Below are positions 1-9,806 of a stretch of 64,000 nt of DNA, piece by piece; position 1 is the first letter of the stretch, and each line of letters starts with the position of its first letter. The DNA comes from Myxococcota bacterium. Its GTDB lineage: Bacteria; Myxococcota_A; UBA9160; UBA6930. Below the pieces are notes generated by a model that had not been told where the DNA came from, ran no database searches, and saw only the letters and a program-made list of their open reading frames with translations. The position numbers and the translations under genes were made by a program. The stretch lies in the NCBI GenBank assembly GCA_028285625.1, contig JANQOX010000012.1, positions 314,984 to 378,983 of the forward strand, in the 5' to 3' direction.

Positions 1-309
1 GCGCTCATGGCGGCCAAGGCGGGCGCGACCTATGCGTCGCCCTTCGTCGGCCGGCTCGACGACATCTCCGTCGACGGCATGGACCTGATCGAGCAGTGCT
101 GCACGATCTACCGCAACTATGGGCTCGCCACGCAGGTGCTCGTCGCCAGCATCCGCGGCCCCATCCACGTGCAGCGCGCAGCCATGCTGGGCGCGCACGT
201 GGGAACGATGCCTGCCAGCGTGATCGCACAGCTGGCCAAGCACCCTTTGACGGACATTGGACTCGAACGGTTCCTGGCCGATTGGGAGAAGGTCAAGAAC
301 CGATCCTGA
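1..309 (+). CDS. Transaldolase/fructose-6-phosphate aldolase family protein, 3' fragment
   Basis: Only the last 102 codons lie in the window; the frame is open from base 1 and ends at a TGA. The visible part has the C-terminal signatures of the short (TalC/FSA-type, about 215-220 aa) transaldolases: an [15 protein letters not shown] stretch, a VLVASIR strand followed by a helix, then GAHVGTMP and a [16 protein letters not shown] tail. The family cleaves or forms fructose 6-phosphate or sedoheptulose 7-phosphate through a Schiff-base lysine that would lie upstream of the window, so activity cannot be judged. The next gene begins 56 bp downstream on the same strand, but nothing ties the two functionally. 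Family assignment is firm; the choice between aldolase and transaldolase is not. Confidence 0.85.
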   Translation, partial: ALMAAKAGATYASPFVGRLDDISVDGMDLIEQCCTIYRNYGLATQVLVASIRGPIHVQRAAMLGAHVGTMPASVIAQLAKHPLTDIGLERFLADWEKVKNRS

Positions 310-365
310 CCGCACATAGCACCGGTCGCCCCCTGGGTGGCCGCGGCCCGAGGATTCCCCCCCGA

Positions 366-1160
366 ATGAAGAGGCCGAGAAGCGAATACGTCATCCAGAC
401 GGTGACGAACGCGATGCGACTGCTCGAGCAGTTCCAGACCTGTGAAGAGCTCGGTGTGACCGAGCTGTCGAAGCGGCTGGACCTGCACAAGAACAATGTG
501 TTCCGCCTGCTCGCCACACTCGAAGAGAGTGGCTACGTCGAGCAGTGCCGCGGCAGCGACCTGTACCGCCTGGGCACCGGCTGCCTCGAACTCGGGCAGA
601 GCTTCACGCGACACCGGAGCCTGGCGCGGCACGGTCGTGCTGCGCTCGCGGCGCTCTGCGAGGCGACCGGCGAGTCCGCCCACCTCGGCATGCTGAGTGG
701 GCACGAGGTGATCCATCTCGATGGGGAGCAGCCCGACCGGCTCGTGCTGACCAGCCTGCGTGTGGGCAAGCGGCTGGCGGCCCACTGCACGGCGCTCGGC
801 AAGACCCTGCTCGCCCACGAGAGCGCCGAAGCGATCGAGCGCTTCGACCGCGAGGTGATCTCCGACAAGGAGCTGCCCGAGCGGACCCCGGCGACCATCA
901 CGGACCGCGAGAAGTTCCTCGACCACCTGCGCACGGTGGCGAGCCAGGGCTACGCCCTCGACCTCGAGGAGTTCGAGGACGGGCTCTGCTGCGCCTCGGC
1001 GCCGGTTCGCGACGCCGCCGGAACGGTGGTCGCAGCGCTGTCGGTATCCGGGCCGGCCCACCGGCTCGATGAGCGCAGCCTGCTCCACGCCGCCGTCCCC
1101 CACGTGGTCGAGGCCGCCGCGCAGCTCTCGCGCGATCTCGGCTACGCGCCGCGCCCCTAA
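366..1160 (+). CDS. IclR-family transcriptional regulator
   Basis: 264 aa, the normal IclR length. Residues about 7-65 form the winged helix-turn-helix (VTELSKRLDLHKNNVFRLL is the recognition unit). Residues about 80-260 form the effector-binding domain, with the family's HCTALGKTLLA motif and a GYALDLEEFEDGLCCASAPV segment. IclR proteins usually control a neighbouring catabolic gene and bind short palindromes. The next gene, acyl-CoA dehydrogenase, starts 190 bp downstream with a 13-bp palindrome just ahead of it, so local control of that gene is a reasonable inference, not shown. I chose the ATG at 366 because it puts the HTH at the usual position; upstream of it the frame reads as low-complexity proline/arginine-rich sequence. 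Confidence 0.9.
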   Translation: MKRPRSEYVIQTVTNAMRLLEQFQTCEELGVTELSKRLDLHKNNVFRLLATLEESGYVEQCRGSDLYRLGTGCLELGQSFTRHRSLARHGRAALAALCEATGESAHLGMLSGHEVIHLDGEQPDRLVLTSLRVGKRLAAHCTALGKTLLAHESAEAIERFDREVISDKELPERTPATITDREKFLDHLRTVASQGYALDLEEFEDGLCCASAPVRDAAGTVVAALSVSGPAHRLDERSLLHAAVPHVVEAAAQLSRDLGYAPRP

Positions 1161-1312
1161 GCGGCCTCCCCCGCCCCTTCCCGCGGCCCGGCCGATGGGC
1201 AGCCCGGGGACCGCTCCCTGCGGGTCGAGGCCCCGAGCACGCGTCGGGCCATCGTGTCCGCGTGGGGCCGTGCAGCGCCTGCAGGGCTGCTACCCTCATC
1301 CCTGCAAGTCCC

Positions 1313-1342
1313 CGTTTTCAAACGAAAAATGACTCGGAGTCA
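1313..1342 (+). promoter_or_regulatory. Candidate operator ahead of acyl-CoA dehydrogenase
   Basis: An unusually AT-rich patch in a GC-rich gap holds two small inverted repeats: CGTTT-TC-AAACG at 1313-1324 and the perfect palindrome TGACTC-G-GAGTCA at 1330-1342. The second overlaps the only Shine-Dalgarno-like bases (CGGAG) of the ATG at 1351, so a bound repressor or an RNA hairpin there could block initiation. The adjacent IclR regulator is the obvious candidate ligand, but that is inference. Confidence 0.4.
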
Positions 1343-1350
1343 GACCCCCC

Positions 1351-2490
1351 ATGGACTTCCAGCTCACCGACGACCAACTCGTTCTCCAGGACGCCGCGAA
1401 GCGGTTCGCCCAGTCCGAGATCGCACCCATCGCCGCCGAATACGACCAGAGCGGCGAGTTCCCCATGGAGGTCATGAAGAAGGCCTGGGAACTCGGCCTC
1501 GCCTGCGTGTCGATTCCGCCGGAGTACGACGGTACCGGGCTCAGCCTGTTCGACTCGTGCCTCGTGACCGAAGAGCTGGCCTGGGGCTGCTCTGGGATGA
1601 CCACCTCGATCATGGCCAGTGACCTGGGGCTCACGCCCATCCTGGTGGCCGGCAGCGAGGGCCAGAAGAAGGAGTGGTTCAAGTTCCTCACCGAGGAATT
1701 CCGCATGGCCGCCTTCTGCCTGTCCGAGCCCGAGGCCGGATCGGACGTGGCGGGTCTGCAGCTGCTGGCCGAGAAGGACGGAGACGACTTCATCCTGAAC
1801 GGCACCAAGTGCTGGATCACCAACGGGGGCGTGGCCCACGTCTACACGGTGTTCGCCACCCTCGACCGAAGCAGCCGCCACAAGGGCGTGTGCGCCTTCG
1901 TGATGCCCTCCGACACCCCCGGGATCACCCCCGGGAAGAAGGAGGACAAGATGGGGCAGCGCGCGAGCGACACGCGCGTGATCCACTTCGACAACGTGCG
2001 CGTGCCCCGCAGTCAGCTGCTCGGCCAGGAGGGCGAGGGCTTCAAGGTCGCCATGAAGACTCTCGACACCACGCGGCCGTCGATCGGCTCGCTGGCCGTG
2101 GGCATCGCCCGCCGCGGCCTCGACGAGAGCGTGGCCTACGCCAAGGAGCGCAAGGCGTTCGGCTTTCCGATCGCGGGGTTCCAGGCCGTCCAGTTCATGC
2201 TCGCCGACATGGCCAAGGACATCGAGGCGGCCCGGCTGCTCACCCGCCAGAGCGCATGGATGATCGACCAGGGGCTGCGGGCCTCGAAGTACTCGTCGTT
2301 CGCCAAGTGCTTCGCCACCGACATCGCCATGAAGGCCACCACCGACGCGGTCCAGGTCTTCGGCGGCAACGGGTACACCAAGGAGTACCCGGTCGAGAAG
2401 CTCATGCGCGACGCCAAGCTGATGCAGATCTACGAGGGCACCAACCAGATCCAGCGCCTCGTGATCGCCCGCGAACTCCTGAAGGAGTAG
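1351..2490 (+). CDS. Acyl-CoA dehydrogenase
   Basis: 379 aa, full length for the flavin-dependent acyl-CoA dehydrogenases that form the trans-2,3 double bond in fatty-acid or branched-chain acyl-CoA breakdown and pass electrons to ETF. Visible landmarks are the N-terminal helical domain, the [11 protein letters not shown] and KCWITNG flavin-binding segments, a RKAFGFPI helix, and the C-terminal [20 protein letters not shown] followed by YEGTNQIQ, whose glutamate is the usual catalytic base. This pattern resembles short/medium-chain enzymes, but chain specificity cannot be read. It is followed by malic enzyme and an acyl-CoA carboxylase set on the same strand, which fits oxidation of odd-chain or branched acyl-CoA with carbon entering through carboxylation. 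Confidence 0.95.
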   Translation: MDFQLTDDQLVLQDAAKRFAQSEIAPIAAEYDQSGEFPMEVMKKAWELGLACVSIPPEYDGTGLSLFDSCLVTEELAWGCSGMTTSIMASDLGLTPILVAGSEGQKKEWFKFLTEEFRMAAFCLSEPEAGSDVAGLQLLAEKDGDDFILNGTKCWITNGGVAHVYTVFATLDRSSRHKGVCAFVMPSDTPGITPGKKEDKMGQRASDTRVIHFDNVRVPRSQLLGQEGEGFKVAMKTLDTTRPSIGSLAVGIARRGLDESVAYAKERKAFGFPIAGFQAVQFMLADMAKDIEAARLLTRQSAWMIDQGLRASKYSSFAKCFATDIAMKATTDAVQVFGGNGYTKEYPVEKLMRDAKLMQIYEGTNQIQRLVIARELLKE

Positions 2491-2668
2491 TCGCAAGGTT
2501 CTGGGCCGGCTCCGGAGGCTTCCCGCCACCGGGCCGGAGGCCCCGGGGCATCCCGCCGCATCGGCCGGTGCCCCGCAGACGCCTCAGCCCAAGCCAGCTA
2601 TTCTCGCCTGCTCGCCCGCACCCGCGGGGGGGCCGGTCGGGCCCTACCCAACGGGCCAAGGAACTGCC

Positions 2669-3955
2669 GTGATCACCAAAGAAGAAGCGCTCAGGTACCA
2701 CGCCGAGGGGCGCCCGGGAAAGCTCAAGGTGGTCCCAACCAAGCCAACGGTGACCGCGGAGCACCTCTCCCTCGCCTACAGCCCCGGCGTGGCCGAGCCC
2801 TGCCGGGAGATCGCGGCCCATCCGGACGACGCCTACCGCTACACCGCCAAGGGAAACCTGGTGGCCGTGGTGAGCAACGGCACCGCCGTGCTCGGGCTCG
2901 GCAACATCGGCGCGCTGGCCGGCAAGCCGGTGATGGAGGGCAAGGGCGTCCTCTTCAAGCGGTTCGCCGACGTCGACGTGTTCGACATCGAGATCGACAG
3001 TGAAGACCCCGAAGAGGTGATCCGCGCGGTGCAGCTGATCGCGCCCACCTTCGGCGGCATCAATCTCGAGGACATCCGCGCGCCCGAGTGCTTCCGCATC
3101 GAGGAAGAGCTGATCGAGACCCTCGACATCCCCGTCTTCCACGACGACCAGCACGGCACCGCGATCATTTCGGGCGCCGCGCTTCTGAACGCCGTGGACA
3201 TCCAGGGCAAGCGCCTCGACGAGGTCCGGGTGGTGTTCTCGGGCGCCGGCGCCTCGGCGATCTCGTGCGCCCGTCTCTACAAGGACCTGGGCGTTCTCGC
3301 CGAGAACCTGATCCTCGTCGACAGCCGGGGCGTGATCCACACCGGTCGCGAGGAGGGCATGACCTCGCAGAAGGAGGAGTTCGCCGCCGACACGAGCGCG
3401 CGCACCCTCGCCGATGCCATGAAGGGCGCCGACGTCTTCGTGGGGCTCTCCCAGGCGGGGCTGGTCACGCCGGAGATGGTCCGCGACATGGCGCCCAAGC
3501 CGATCATCTTCGCGATGGCGAATCCCGACCCCGAGATCTCGCCCCCCCAGGTGCGCGAGATCCGCGACGACGCGATCACCGCCACCGGCCGCTCGGACTA
3601 CGCCAACCAGGTGAACAACGTGCTCGGCTTTCCGTTCATCTTTCGCGGCGCCCTCGACGTGCGGGCGCGCAAGATCAACGAACAGATGAAGCAGGCCGCC
3701 GTGCAGGCACTCGCCGAGCTGGCGCGCCGCGGCGAGGCCATCCCCGAGGTGGTCAAGCGCGCCTACCCCGGCGAGGCGATGGACTTTGGCCCCGGCTACA
3801 TCATTCCCAAGCCCTTCGACCCGCGGGTGCTGCTGTACGTGGCGCCGGCGGTGGCCCAGGCGGCCATCGAGTCGGGGGTGGCTCGCCAGGAGATGGACCT
3901 GCGGGCCTATGAACAGCAGCTTCAGATGCGAATCGTCGAGGTGAGCAGCCTCTAG
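2669..3955 (+). CDS. NAD(P)-dependent malic enzyme, short form
   Basis: 428 aa, matching the short bacterial malic enzymes that lack the C-terminal phosphotransacetylase-like domain. It oxidatively decarboxylates malate to pyruvate in the cytoplasm. Seen: the SPGVAEPC substrate-site motif, the DVFDIEID and [17 protein letters not shown] metal-binding strands, [13 protein letters not shown], and the Rossmann segment [16 protein letters not shown]. The cofactor (NAD or NADP) cannot be decided by eye. Start is GTG at 2669. It lies between acyl-CoA dehydrogenase and the carboxylase genes, a logical place for an enzyme supplying pyruvate or NADPH during acyl-CoA use, but the gaps (178 bp upstream, 39 bp downstream) leave its operon membership open. 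Confidence 0.93.
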   Translation: MITKEEALRYHAEGRPGKLKVVPTKPTVTAEHLSLAYSPGVAEPCREIAAHPDDAYRYTAKGNLVAVVSNGTAVLGLGNIGALAGKPVMEGKGVLFKRFADVDVFDIEIDSEDPEEVIRAVQLIAPTFGGINLEDIRAPECFRIEEELIETLDIPVFHDDQHGTAIISGAALLNAVDIQGKRLDEVRVVFSGAGASAISCARLYKDLGVLAENLILVDSRGVIHTGREEGMTSQKEEFAADTSARTLADAMKGADVFVGLSQAGLVTPEMVRDMAPKPIIFAMANPDPEISPPQVREIRDDAITATGRSDYANQVNNVLGFPFIFRGALDVRARKINEQMKQAAVQALAELARRGEAIPEVVKRAYPGEAMDFGPGYIIPKPFDPRVLLYVAPAVAQAAIESGVARQEMDLRAYEQQLQMRIVEVSSL

Positions 3956-3994
3956 ACCCTTCGGTCAGGGCTGCGGGAGGAATCTCGTAACGAC

Positions 3995-5656
3995 ATGGAC
4001 GCGAGTCTTCCGAGCTTCAGCCTCGATGATCCGTTCGAGGGCGACCGCGGCGAGTCCGCCCGCCCGCCCACCACCCTCTACTCCCGCGCCCTCGAGATGG
4101 GCCGGGAGCTGCACGACCTGCCTCGGGCGGGTGGCGGCCTCGACCGTGTGCGCGTGCAGCACGCCAAGGGGCGCATGACGGTCTGGGAGCGCATCCGCGT
4201 GCTCACCGACCAGGAACCCAACGTCCTCTGGCAGAACTGGGGCCCCGGCCTCGACGGCGCCTCGATCGTGACGGGCATCCTGCGCATCGATGGTCGCGAC
4301 GTCGCCGTCTACGGCCACGACTTCACCCTGCGCGCCGGCAGCATGGACGCCACCAACGGCGCCAAGCTGGCGCGGCTGATCTACATGGCGGCCGAGCGCG
4401 GCATCCCGCTGATCGGCATGAACGACTCCGCCGGGGCCTTCGTGCCCGCGGGCGTGGGCGGGCTCGACGGCTACAGCGAGGCGTTCACGGCGCTGCGCAA
4501 GATCTCCGGTTTGGTCCCCTCGATCAGCCTGATGTTCGGGTACAACGCTGGCGGTGGCGCCTACCTGCCCCGGCAGGGCTCGTTCATGATCCAGAGCGAC
4601 GAGACGTTCATCGGTCTCACCGGCCCGGGCGTCGTGAAGAGCGCCCTCGGCGAGGACGTGACGGCCGACGACCTGGGCGGCCCCGGGGTCCATGGAATGA
4701 ACGGCGTGTGCGACATCACCACGCCCGACGAGCTGGGCTCGCTGCGCACCGCCCTGCGCCTGCTCACGTACCTGCCCGACAACAACCGGGTGAACGCGCC
4801 CTACGTGTCGACGTCGGACCCCACGGATCGCTTCACGGTCGAAGAGGACATCCTCTTCCGGAAGACCTTCGACTCGCCGGCGGGGATGAACGCCCCGCTC
4901 GACATCACGCTGTTCCTGCAGCAGATCTGCGACCACGGAGAGTACTTCGAGCTGCAGCCCGATCGGGCGCGCAACATGATCACGGCCTTCGGTCGCATCG
5001 GCGGCCACGTGGTCGGCATCGTGGCGAACAACTCCGCGGTGGCGTCGGGTCAGATCGACGTGGACGCGGCGCGCAAGGCCACGCGGTTCATCCGCTTCTG
5101 CAACATCTACAACACCCCGCTGCTGTTCCTCGAGGACACCACCGGGTTCCTGCCCGGCACCGAGCAGGAGAGCCGCGGCATCATCCTCGAGGGCCGGCGC
5201 CTGCTCGATGCGATCATCGACGTGCGCGTGCCGTCGATCACGCTGATCATCCGCAACGCCTTTGGCGGCGCCTACGCCGCGTACAACTCCTACTTCGTCG
5301 GCGCCGACCTGGTGCTCGCCATGCCCCACGCGCGCATCGCCGTGATGGGACCGGGCGGCGGCACGGAGTTCGTCTTCAAGAACGAGATGCGCGCCGTCGA
5401 GTCCGCCTACAAGAAGGCCCTGGCAGGCGGCGCCGATCCGGGCGAAGCCGCGAAAGAGCGCGACGCCGGGCTGGCGCGCCTGCGCGACCAGTACGAACTC
5501 GAACTGATGAACCCGAAGGAGGCCCTCTCGTTGGGCTCGGTCTCGAAGCTCGTCATCCCGGGCACGAGTCGCCGCGTGCTCTTCGAGAACCTCGACTTCC
5601 TGATGCGCACCTATCAGCCGTCCCCGTGGACCGAGCCGCAGCGGGAGAGCGAGTAG
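3995..5656 (+). CDS. Acyl-CoA carboxylase, carboxyltransferase subunit
   Basis: 553 aa with the crotonase-like N- and C-halves fused, as in the beta subunits of propionyl-, methylcrotonyl- and geranyl-CoA carboxylases. It transfers CO2 from carboxybiotin to an acyl-CoA. Seen: an [23 protein letters not shown] segment (quoted in parts: [11 protein letters not shown], then [11 protein letters not shown]), [11 protein letters not shown], a GGPGVHG-type oxyanion region, then in the second half [26 protein letters not shown] and [15 protein letters not shown]. Substrate class cannot be fixed by eye. Its TAG is followed at once by the ATG of the biotin carboxylase-BCCP fusion, so the two are almost surely one enzyme. 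Confidence 0.92.
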   Translation: MDASLPSFSLDDPFEGDRGESARPPTTLYSRALEMGRELHDLPRAGGGLDRVRVQHAKGRMTVWERIRVLTDQEPNVLWQNWGPGLDGASIVTGILRIDGRDVAVYGHDFTLRAGSMDATNGAKLARLIYMAAERGIPLIGMNDSAGAFVPAGVGGLDGYSEAFTALRKISGLVPSISLMFGYNAGGGAYLPRQGSFMIQSDETFIGLTGPGVVKSALGEDVTADDLGGPGVHGMNGVCDITTPDELGSLRTALRLLTYLPDNNRVNAPYVSTSDPTDRFTVEEDILFRKTFDSPAGMNAPLDITLFLQQICDHGEYFELQPDRARNMITAFGRIGGHVVGIVANNSAVASGQIDVDAARKATRFIRFCNIYNTPLLFLEDTTGFLPGTEQESRGIILEGRRLLDAIIDVRVPSITLIIRNAFGGAYAAYNSYFVGADLVLAMPHARIAVMGPGGGTEFVFKNEMRAVESAYKKALAGGADPGEAAKERDAGLARLRDQYELELMNPKEALSLGSVSKLVIPGTSRRVLFENLDFLMRTYQPSPWTEPQRESE

Positions 5657-8401
5657 ATGCGCGACGCCAATCTCGAAACCGGCCGCTTCCACGACAGCGA
5701 GAGCCCGTGGATCCGTTCCTTCTCCCTCGCGGACATGAAGGTCCTCGTGGTGTGCCGCGGGCCGGTGCGTCAGGAGGCCTTCGACGTCTTCGATGCCATG
5801 GGCATCGCCGGCTACGGGATGCTGCTGTCGGAGAAGGACTCGGTCGTCTATCCGCGCTGCCTGGCCCCCGAGCTGCGAGGCTTCCGCTTCCCCCACAACG
5901 TGCATCGCGTCCCCGACTACATGGGCGTGGGCCAGGAGGAGAAGCAGCAACGCATCCAGGAGATCGTGCGCATCGCGCAGGATCACGGCTACACGCACCT
6001 GTTCGCCGGCTACGGGTTCATGGCCGAGGACGCCGACTTCGTGCAGGCGGTGCAGGACGGGGGGCTCGGCTTCCTCGGGCCGTCGGCCGGCGTGATCCGC
6101 CGGGCCGGCGCGAAGGACGAGGCCAAGAAGCTCGCCCGTGCCCTGGGCAACTCGGTGATCCCGGGTGTCGACGACATCTCTTCGCGCGCGCTGATGCGCC
6201 GCGTGAAGGACCGCGCGGGGGTCGAGGCCCTGGCATCCGAGCACGGGCTCGACTTCTCCTGGGACGCCGAGCGCTCCGACGAGGAGAACGCCGAGGCGCT
6301 GCTCCAGGCCGGCTACGCCGAGAACCGCGAGCTGGTGACCATCGTCGAGCTGCAGGAAGAGGCCGGCCGCATCTGTGAAGAGATGTGGCGTGACTACCCG
6401 ACCCACCGGGTGCGCTTCAAGCACATCGGCGGCGGCGGCGGCAAGGGACAGCGCGTGGTGCGCGAGCCCGGCGACGTCGCCGCGGCGATCATGGACGTGC
6501 TGGCCGAGTCGAAGGTCACGGAGCCCGGCTCCAACCGGAACTTCCTGGTGGAGCTCAACCTCGAGACCACGCGGCACAACGAGATCCAGCTGATCGGCAA
6601 CGGCACGTGGACGCTCTCGCTGGGCGGCCGCGACTGCTCGGTGCAGATGCACGAGCAGAAGCTCGTCGAGGTCTCGCTCACCCAGGAGCTGCTCGACGTC
6701 GAGATCGAGCGGGCCGAGGGCAAGGGGCGCGAGATCCTGCGCGGCGACAAGGAGACGCTGGCGCGCATGGAGAGTGAGGGCGAGCGCTTCGGCGAGGCCA
6801 CCGGGCTCGACTCGGTGTCGACCTTCGAGTGCATCGTCGAGGGCTTCAACCACTTCTTCATGGAGATGAACACGCGCATCCAGGTCGAGCACGGGGTGAC
6901 CGAGCTCGCGTACCGGCTGCGCTTTGCGAACCCCGACGACCCGAGCGAGCACTTCTTCGTCGACGAACTGATCGAGGCGATGGCACTGCTCGCCATGCAC
7001 GGCGACCGGCTGCCCCGCCCCGAGCGCGCCACGCGCGCAGTCTCGGGACTCGAAGTGCGCATCAATGCGACGAACCAGGCGCTCCAGCCCCATGCCGGCG
7101 GCGTGATCAAGGGCTGGTCGCGGCCGATCGACGGCGAGATCCGCTTCGACCAGGGCATCGGCCAGCGCAACCCCGATACCGGGACCTTCGTCTGGTACAA
7201 CCTGGCGGGCGCCTACGACTCCAACGTCGCCCTGCTGCTCACCGACGGCGCCACCCGCGAAGAGAACTACCAGCGCATGGCCGAGGTGCTGCGCCGCACC
7301 GAGCTGCGTGGCGATGACGTGCAGACGAACCTGCCGGTGCACTACGGCCTGATCCAGTGGTTCCTGGGCAAGGGCGTGATGGCCGAGCCCAGTACGCGCT
7401 TCATGCAGTCGTACCTGGCTGCGGTGGGCTCCCTGCAGCGCGTCGTCGACGACGTGGACGTCGACCTGGCGCTGCGCGAACTGCTCTCGCGTGAGAGTGA
7501 CAAGGAGGCCGCCCAGGTGCTGATGCGCAAGCAGACGCTGCTGCAGCGGCCGATCGAGAAGCTGCTCTCGAACCCCCACGTTCTGGGCGGCTTCCTCGGA
7601 CGCTTCGACGGCGAGCTGTGGCTGCGTGACGGCGAGAATCTGGCGCTGCACGCGAACCCCGTGCGGTTCCTCGACCAGCTCCACCACTTCCTCGACCTCG
7701 AGGCGCGCCCCGGCGAGCCCCCGGCCGAGACGATCTGGGACCACGACCAGGAGATCCTCGACGCGGGCAAGCGCTTCTACGCGAACGTGGCCGAGCGAAC
7801 CGGCGCCGAGACGCTCGAGGAGTTGGATTCGCTGTTCGGGGGCGAACGCGACGCGCGCGTGGCAGGCGAGGACGACGCACTCTGGCAGCGCTGCGTGGCG
7901 GCGCATCGCGGGCACCAGCTCGGACTGTCGCTGCTGCTCTTGATCCCGGCGATCGGCGTGCGCTCGGGCTTTCTCGACGTTGGCGTGAACGAGGAGTTCC
8001 AGCCGTTCTTCCCCGAGCAGTTCACCGACGCCGAGCAGATCGAACAGCTCACCCGCGCCCTCGCGCCTCCGCCCCCGGCGGCCAGCGACGAGATCGTGAC
8101 GCCCATGGGTGGCACCTACTATGCGCGCGAGGCACCGCACCTGCCGCAGCTGGTCGAAGAGGGCGCGCACTTCGAAGAAGGCCAGCCGCTGTTCATCATC
8201 GAAGTCATGAAGATGTTCAACAAGGTGGTCGCGCCCTTCGCCGGCACCGTGGTCGAGGACCTGATGAAGGGCCAGGACGCCACGGTCGTGAAGAAGGGCC
8301 AACGCATCTTCCGCATCGAACCGGACGAGCGCATCGAGCCCGAGGCGCCCGAAGCGATCGCCGCGCGGGTGCGCGAGACCACGCTGGCGCTGCTGGGCTG
8401 A
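5657..8401 (+). CDS. Divergent biotin carboxylase-BCCP fusion (acyl-CoA carboxylase alpha-type)
   Basis: 914 aa. Residues about 25-150 resemble the biotin carboxylase N-domain (FAGYGFMAEDADF). After an atypical insert of roughly 70 residues comes the ATP-grasp fold, with the glycine-rich loop GGGGGKGQR, the HEQK motif and the FMEMNTRIQVEHGVTE metal/bicarbonate site all intact. A long linker leads to a biotinyl domain with EVMKM and biotinyl lysine K852 near the C-terminus. So the chain carries both carboxylation and carrier functions and should work with the carboxyltransferase directly upstream (zero-base gap). It is far from standard AccC or PccA in sequence and spacing. A standard biotin carboxylase follows 11 bp downstream, making two such enzymes in one operon. 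Confidence 0.85.
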   Translation: MRDANLETGRFHDSESPWIRSFSLADMKVLVVCRGPVRQEAFDVFDAMGIAGYGMLLSEKDSVVYPRCLAPELRGFRFPHNVHRVPDYMGVGQEEKQQRIQEIVRIAQDHGYTHLFAGYGFMAEDADFVQAVQDGGLGFLGPSAGVIRRAGAKDEAKKLARALGNSVIPGVDDISSRALMRRVKDRAGVEALASEHGLDFSWDAERSDEENAEALLQAGYAENRELVTIVELQEEAGRICEEMWRDYPTHRVRFKHIGGGGGKGQRVVREPGDVAAAIMDVLAESKVTEPGSNRNFLVELNLETTRHNEIQLIGNGTWTLSLGGRDCSVQMHEQKLVEVSLTQELLDVEIERAEGKGREILRGDKETLARMESEGERFGEATGLDSVSTFECIVEGFNHFFMEMNTRIQVEHGVTELAYRLRFANPDDPSEHFFVDELIEAMALLAMHGDRLPRPERATRAVSGLEVRINATNQALQPHAGGVIKGWSRPIDGEIRFDQGIGQRNPDTGTFVWYNLAGAYDSNVALLLTDGATREENYQRMAEVLRRTELRGDDVQTNLPVHYGLIQWFLGKGVMAEPSTRFMQSYLAAVGSLQRVVDDVDVDLALRELLSRESDKEAAQVLMRKQTLLQRPIEKLLSNPHVLGGFLGRFDGELWLRDGENLALHANPVRFLDQLHHFLDLEARPGEPPAETIWDHDQEILDAGKRFYANVAERTGAETLEELDSLFGGERDARVAGEDDALWQRCVAAHRGHQLGLSLLLLIPAIGVRSGFLDVGVNEEFQPFFPEQFTDAEQIEQLTRALAPPPPAASDEIVTPMGGTYYAREAPHLPQLVEEGAHFEEGQPLFIIEVMKMFNKVVAPFAGTVVEDLMKGQDATVVKKGQRIFRIEPDERIEPEAPEAIAARVRETTLALLG

Positions 8402-8412
8402 GCCCGGGCGCC

Positions 8413-9786
8413 GTGTCCGCGCCGCCCTTCGAGCGGGTTCTCGTCGCCAACCGCGGCGAGATCGCAGTGCGCGTGATCCGGGCCTGCCGAGACCTGGGGG
8501 TCGCCTCGGTCGCGGCCTACTCCGAGGCCGACGCCGACGCGCTGTTCGTGCGCCGGGCCGACCATGCGGTGCCCTGCGGCGCCGCGCCGGCGCCCGAGTC
8601 GTACCTCTCGATGGAGCGGATGGTGGCTGCCGCACGCGAGGCCGGTGCCGATGCCGTGCATCCCGGCTACGGCTTCCTCTCCGAGAGCGGCGACTTTGCC
8701 GACGCCTGTCGCGCGGCGGGCATCGTGTTCGTGGGGCCGAGCGGGGATGTGATCCGCCGCATGGGCGACAAGGTGGTGGCGCGCCAGACGATGATCGCGG
8801 CCGGCGTCCCGGTGGTGCCGGGCACCACCGAACGCCTCGACGACTCGGCCGCGGCCGCCGCGGCGCGCGAGGTCGGCTTTCCGCTCATGGTGAAGGCGAG
8901 CGCGGGCGGCGGCGGACGTGGGCTGCGGGTCGTCGAGGACGAAGCCGACCTGCCCAAGGCGCTCGAGCGTGCCCGACGCGAGGCGCGCGCCTCCTTCGGC
9001 GACGACGGGGTCTACCTCGAGCGGAGGCTGCTCCGGCCCCGCCACGTCGAGGTCCAGGTGCTCGCGGATGCCCACAGCGGCTGCGTGCACCTGTTCGAGC
9101 GCGAGTGCTCGGTGCAGCGGCGCCACCAGAAGGTCGTGGAGGAGGCGCCCGCGCCGCACCTCTCGCCCGGCTTGCGTACCGCACTCGGCGAGGCCGCGGT
9201 CGCCGCCGCGAACGCCGTGGGCTATGAGGGGGCCGGCACCGTCGAGTTCCTGCTCGACGAGGACGGCGCGTTCTACTTCCTCGAGATGAACACCCGCATC
9301 CAGGTCGAGCACGCCATCACCGAGGCGGTCACCGGCATCGACCTCGTCGCGGCGCAGCTGCGCATCGCGGCGGGAGAGCCCCTGGGCTTCGGGCAGGCGG
9401 ACGTCGCGATCCACGGTCACGCGATCGAGGCCCGCATCTACGCCGAGGACCCGGCGAAGAAGTTCCTTCCGAAGCCGGGCACGATCTCGGCCTGGCGCCC
9501 GCCCGAGGGGCCGGGCGTGCGCGTGGACAGCGGCGTCGAAACCGGATCGGCGGTTCCGATGTACTACGACCCGATGATCGCCAAGCTCATCGTCCACGGG
9601 GCCGATCGCGCCGAGAGCCTGACGCGCCTGCGCGTCGCGCTCGAGAGCTTCCAGGTCGAGGGCATCCCGACTTCGCTGGCCTTCCACCGCTGGCTGGTCG
9701 AGCAGCCCGACTTCGTCCGGGGCCGCGTGCACACCGGTTGGCTGGAGGCGAAGATGAGCGAGGGCCCGGTCCACCGGGCGCCTTGA
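8413..9786 (+). CDS. accC: Biotin carboxylase (AccC-type)
   Basis: 457 aa, the normal length of a stand-alone biotin carboxylase. It carboxylates biotin on a BCCP using ATP and bicarbonate. All landmarks are present: VLVANRGEIAVRVIRACR at the N-terminus, HPGYGFLSE, the glycine loop ASAGGGGRGLR, RRHQKVVEE, and FYFLEMNTRIQVEHAITE. The start is GTG at 8413, 11 bp after the fusion protein. No separate accB or BCCP gene is adjacent, so it must use the biotinyl domain of the upstream fusion or a carrier encoded elsewhere. Whether it adds to, or replaces, the upstream ATP-grasp domain is unclear. Confidence 0.95.
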   Translation: MSAPPFERVLVANRGEIAVRVIRACRDLGVASVAAYSEADADALFVRRADHAVPCGAAPAPESYLSMERMVAAAREAGADAVHPGYGFLSESGDFADACRAAGIVFVGPSGDVIRRMGDKVVARQTMIAAGVPVVPGTTERLDDSAAAAAAREVGFPLMVKASAGGGGRGLRVVEDEADLPKALERARREARASFGDDGVYLERRLLRPRHVEVQVLADAHSGCVHLFERECSVQRRHQKVVEEAPAPHLSPGLRTALGEAAVAAANAVGYEGAGTVEFLLDEDGAFYFLEMNTRIQVEHAITEAVTGIDLVAAQLRIAAGEPLGFGQADVAIHGHAIEARIYAEDPAKKFLPKPGTISAWRPPEGPGVRVDSGVETGSAVPMYYDPMIAKLIVHGADRAESLTRLRVALESFQVEGIPTSLAFHRWLVEQPDFVRGRVHTGWLEAKMSEGPVHRAP

Positions 9787-9806
9787 GCCGCACCCGAGGA
9801 GGTTTC

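Noticed and set aside
3965..8635. A 1556-codon open frame on the minus strand opposite the carboxylase genes
   Set aside because: It is antisense to two clear enzymes, is rich in Arg/His/Leu/Val low-complexity sequence, and results from GC-rich codon bias with few stop codons on the other strand.
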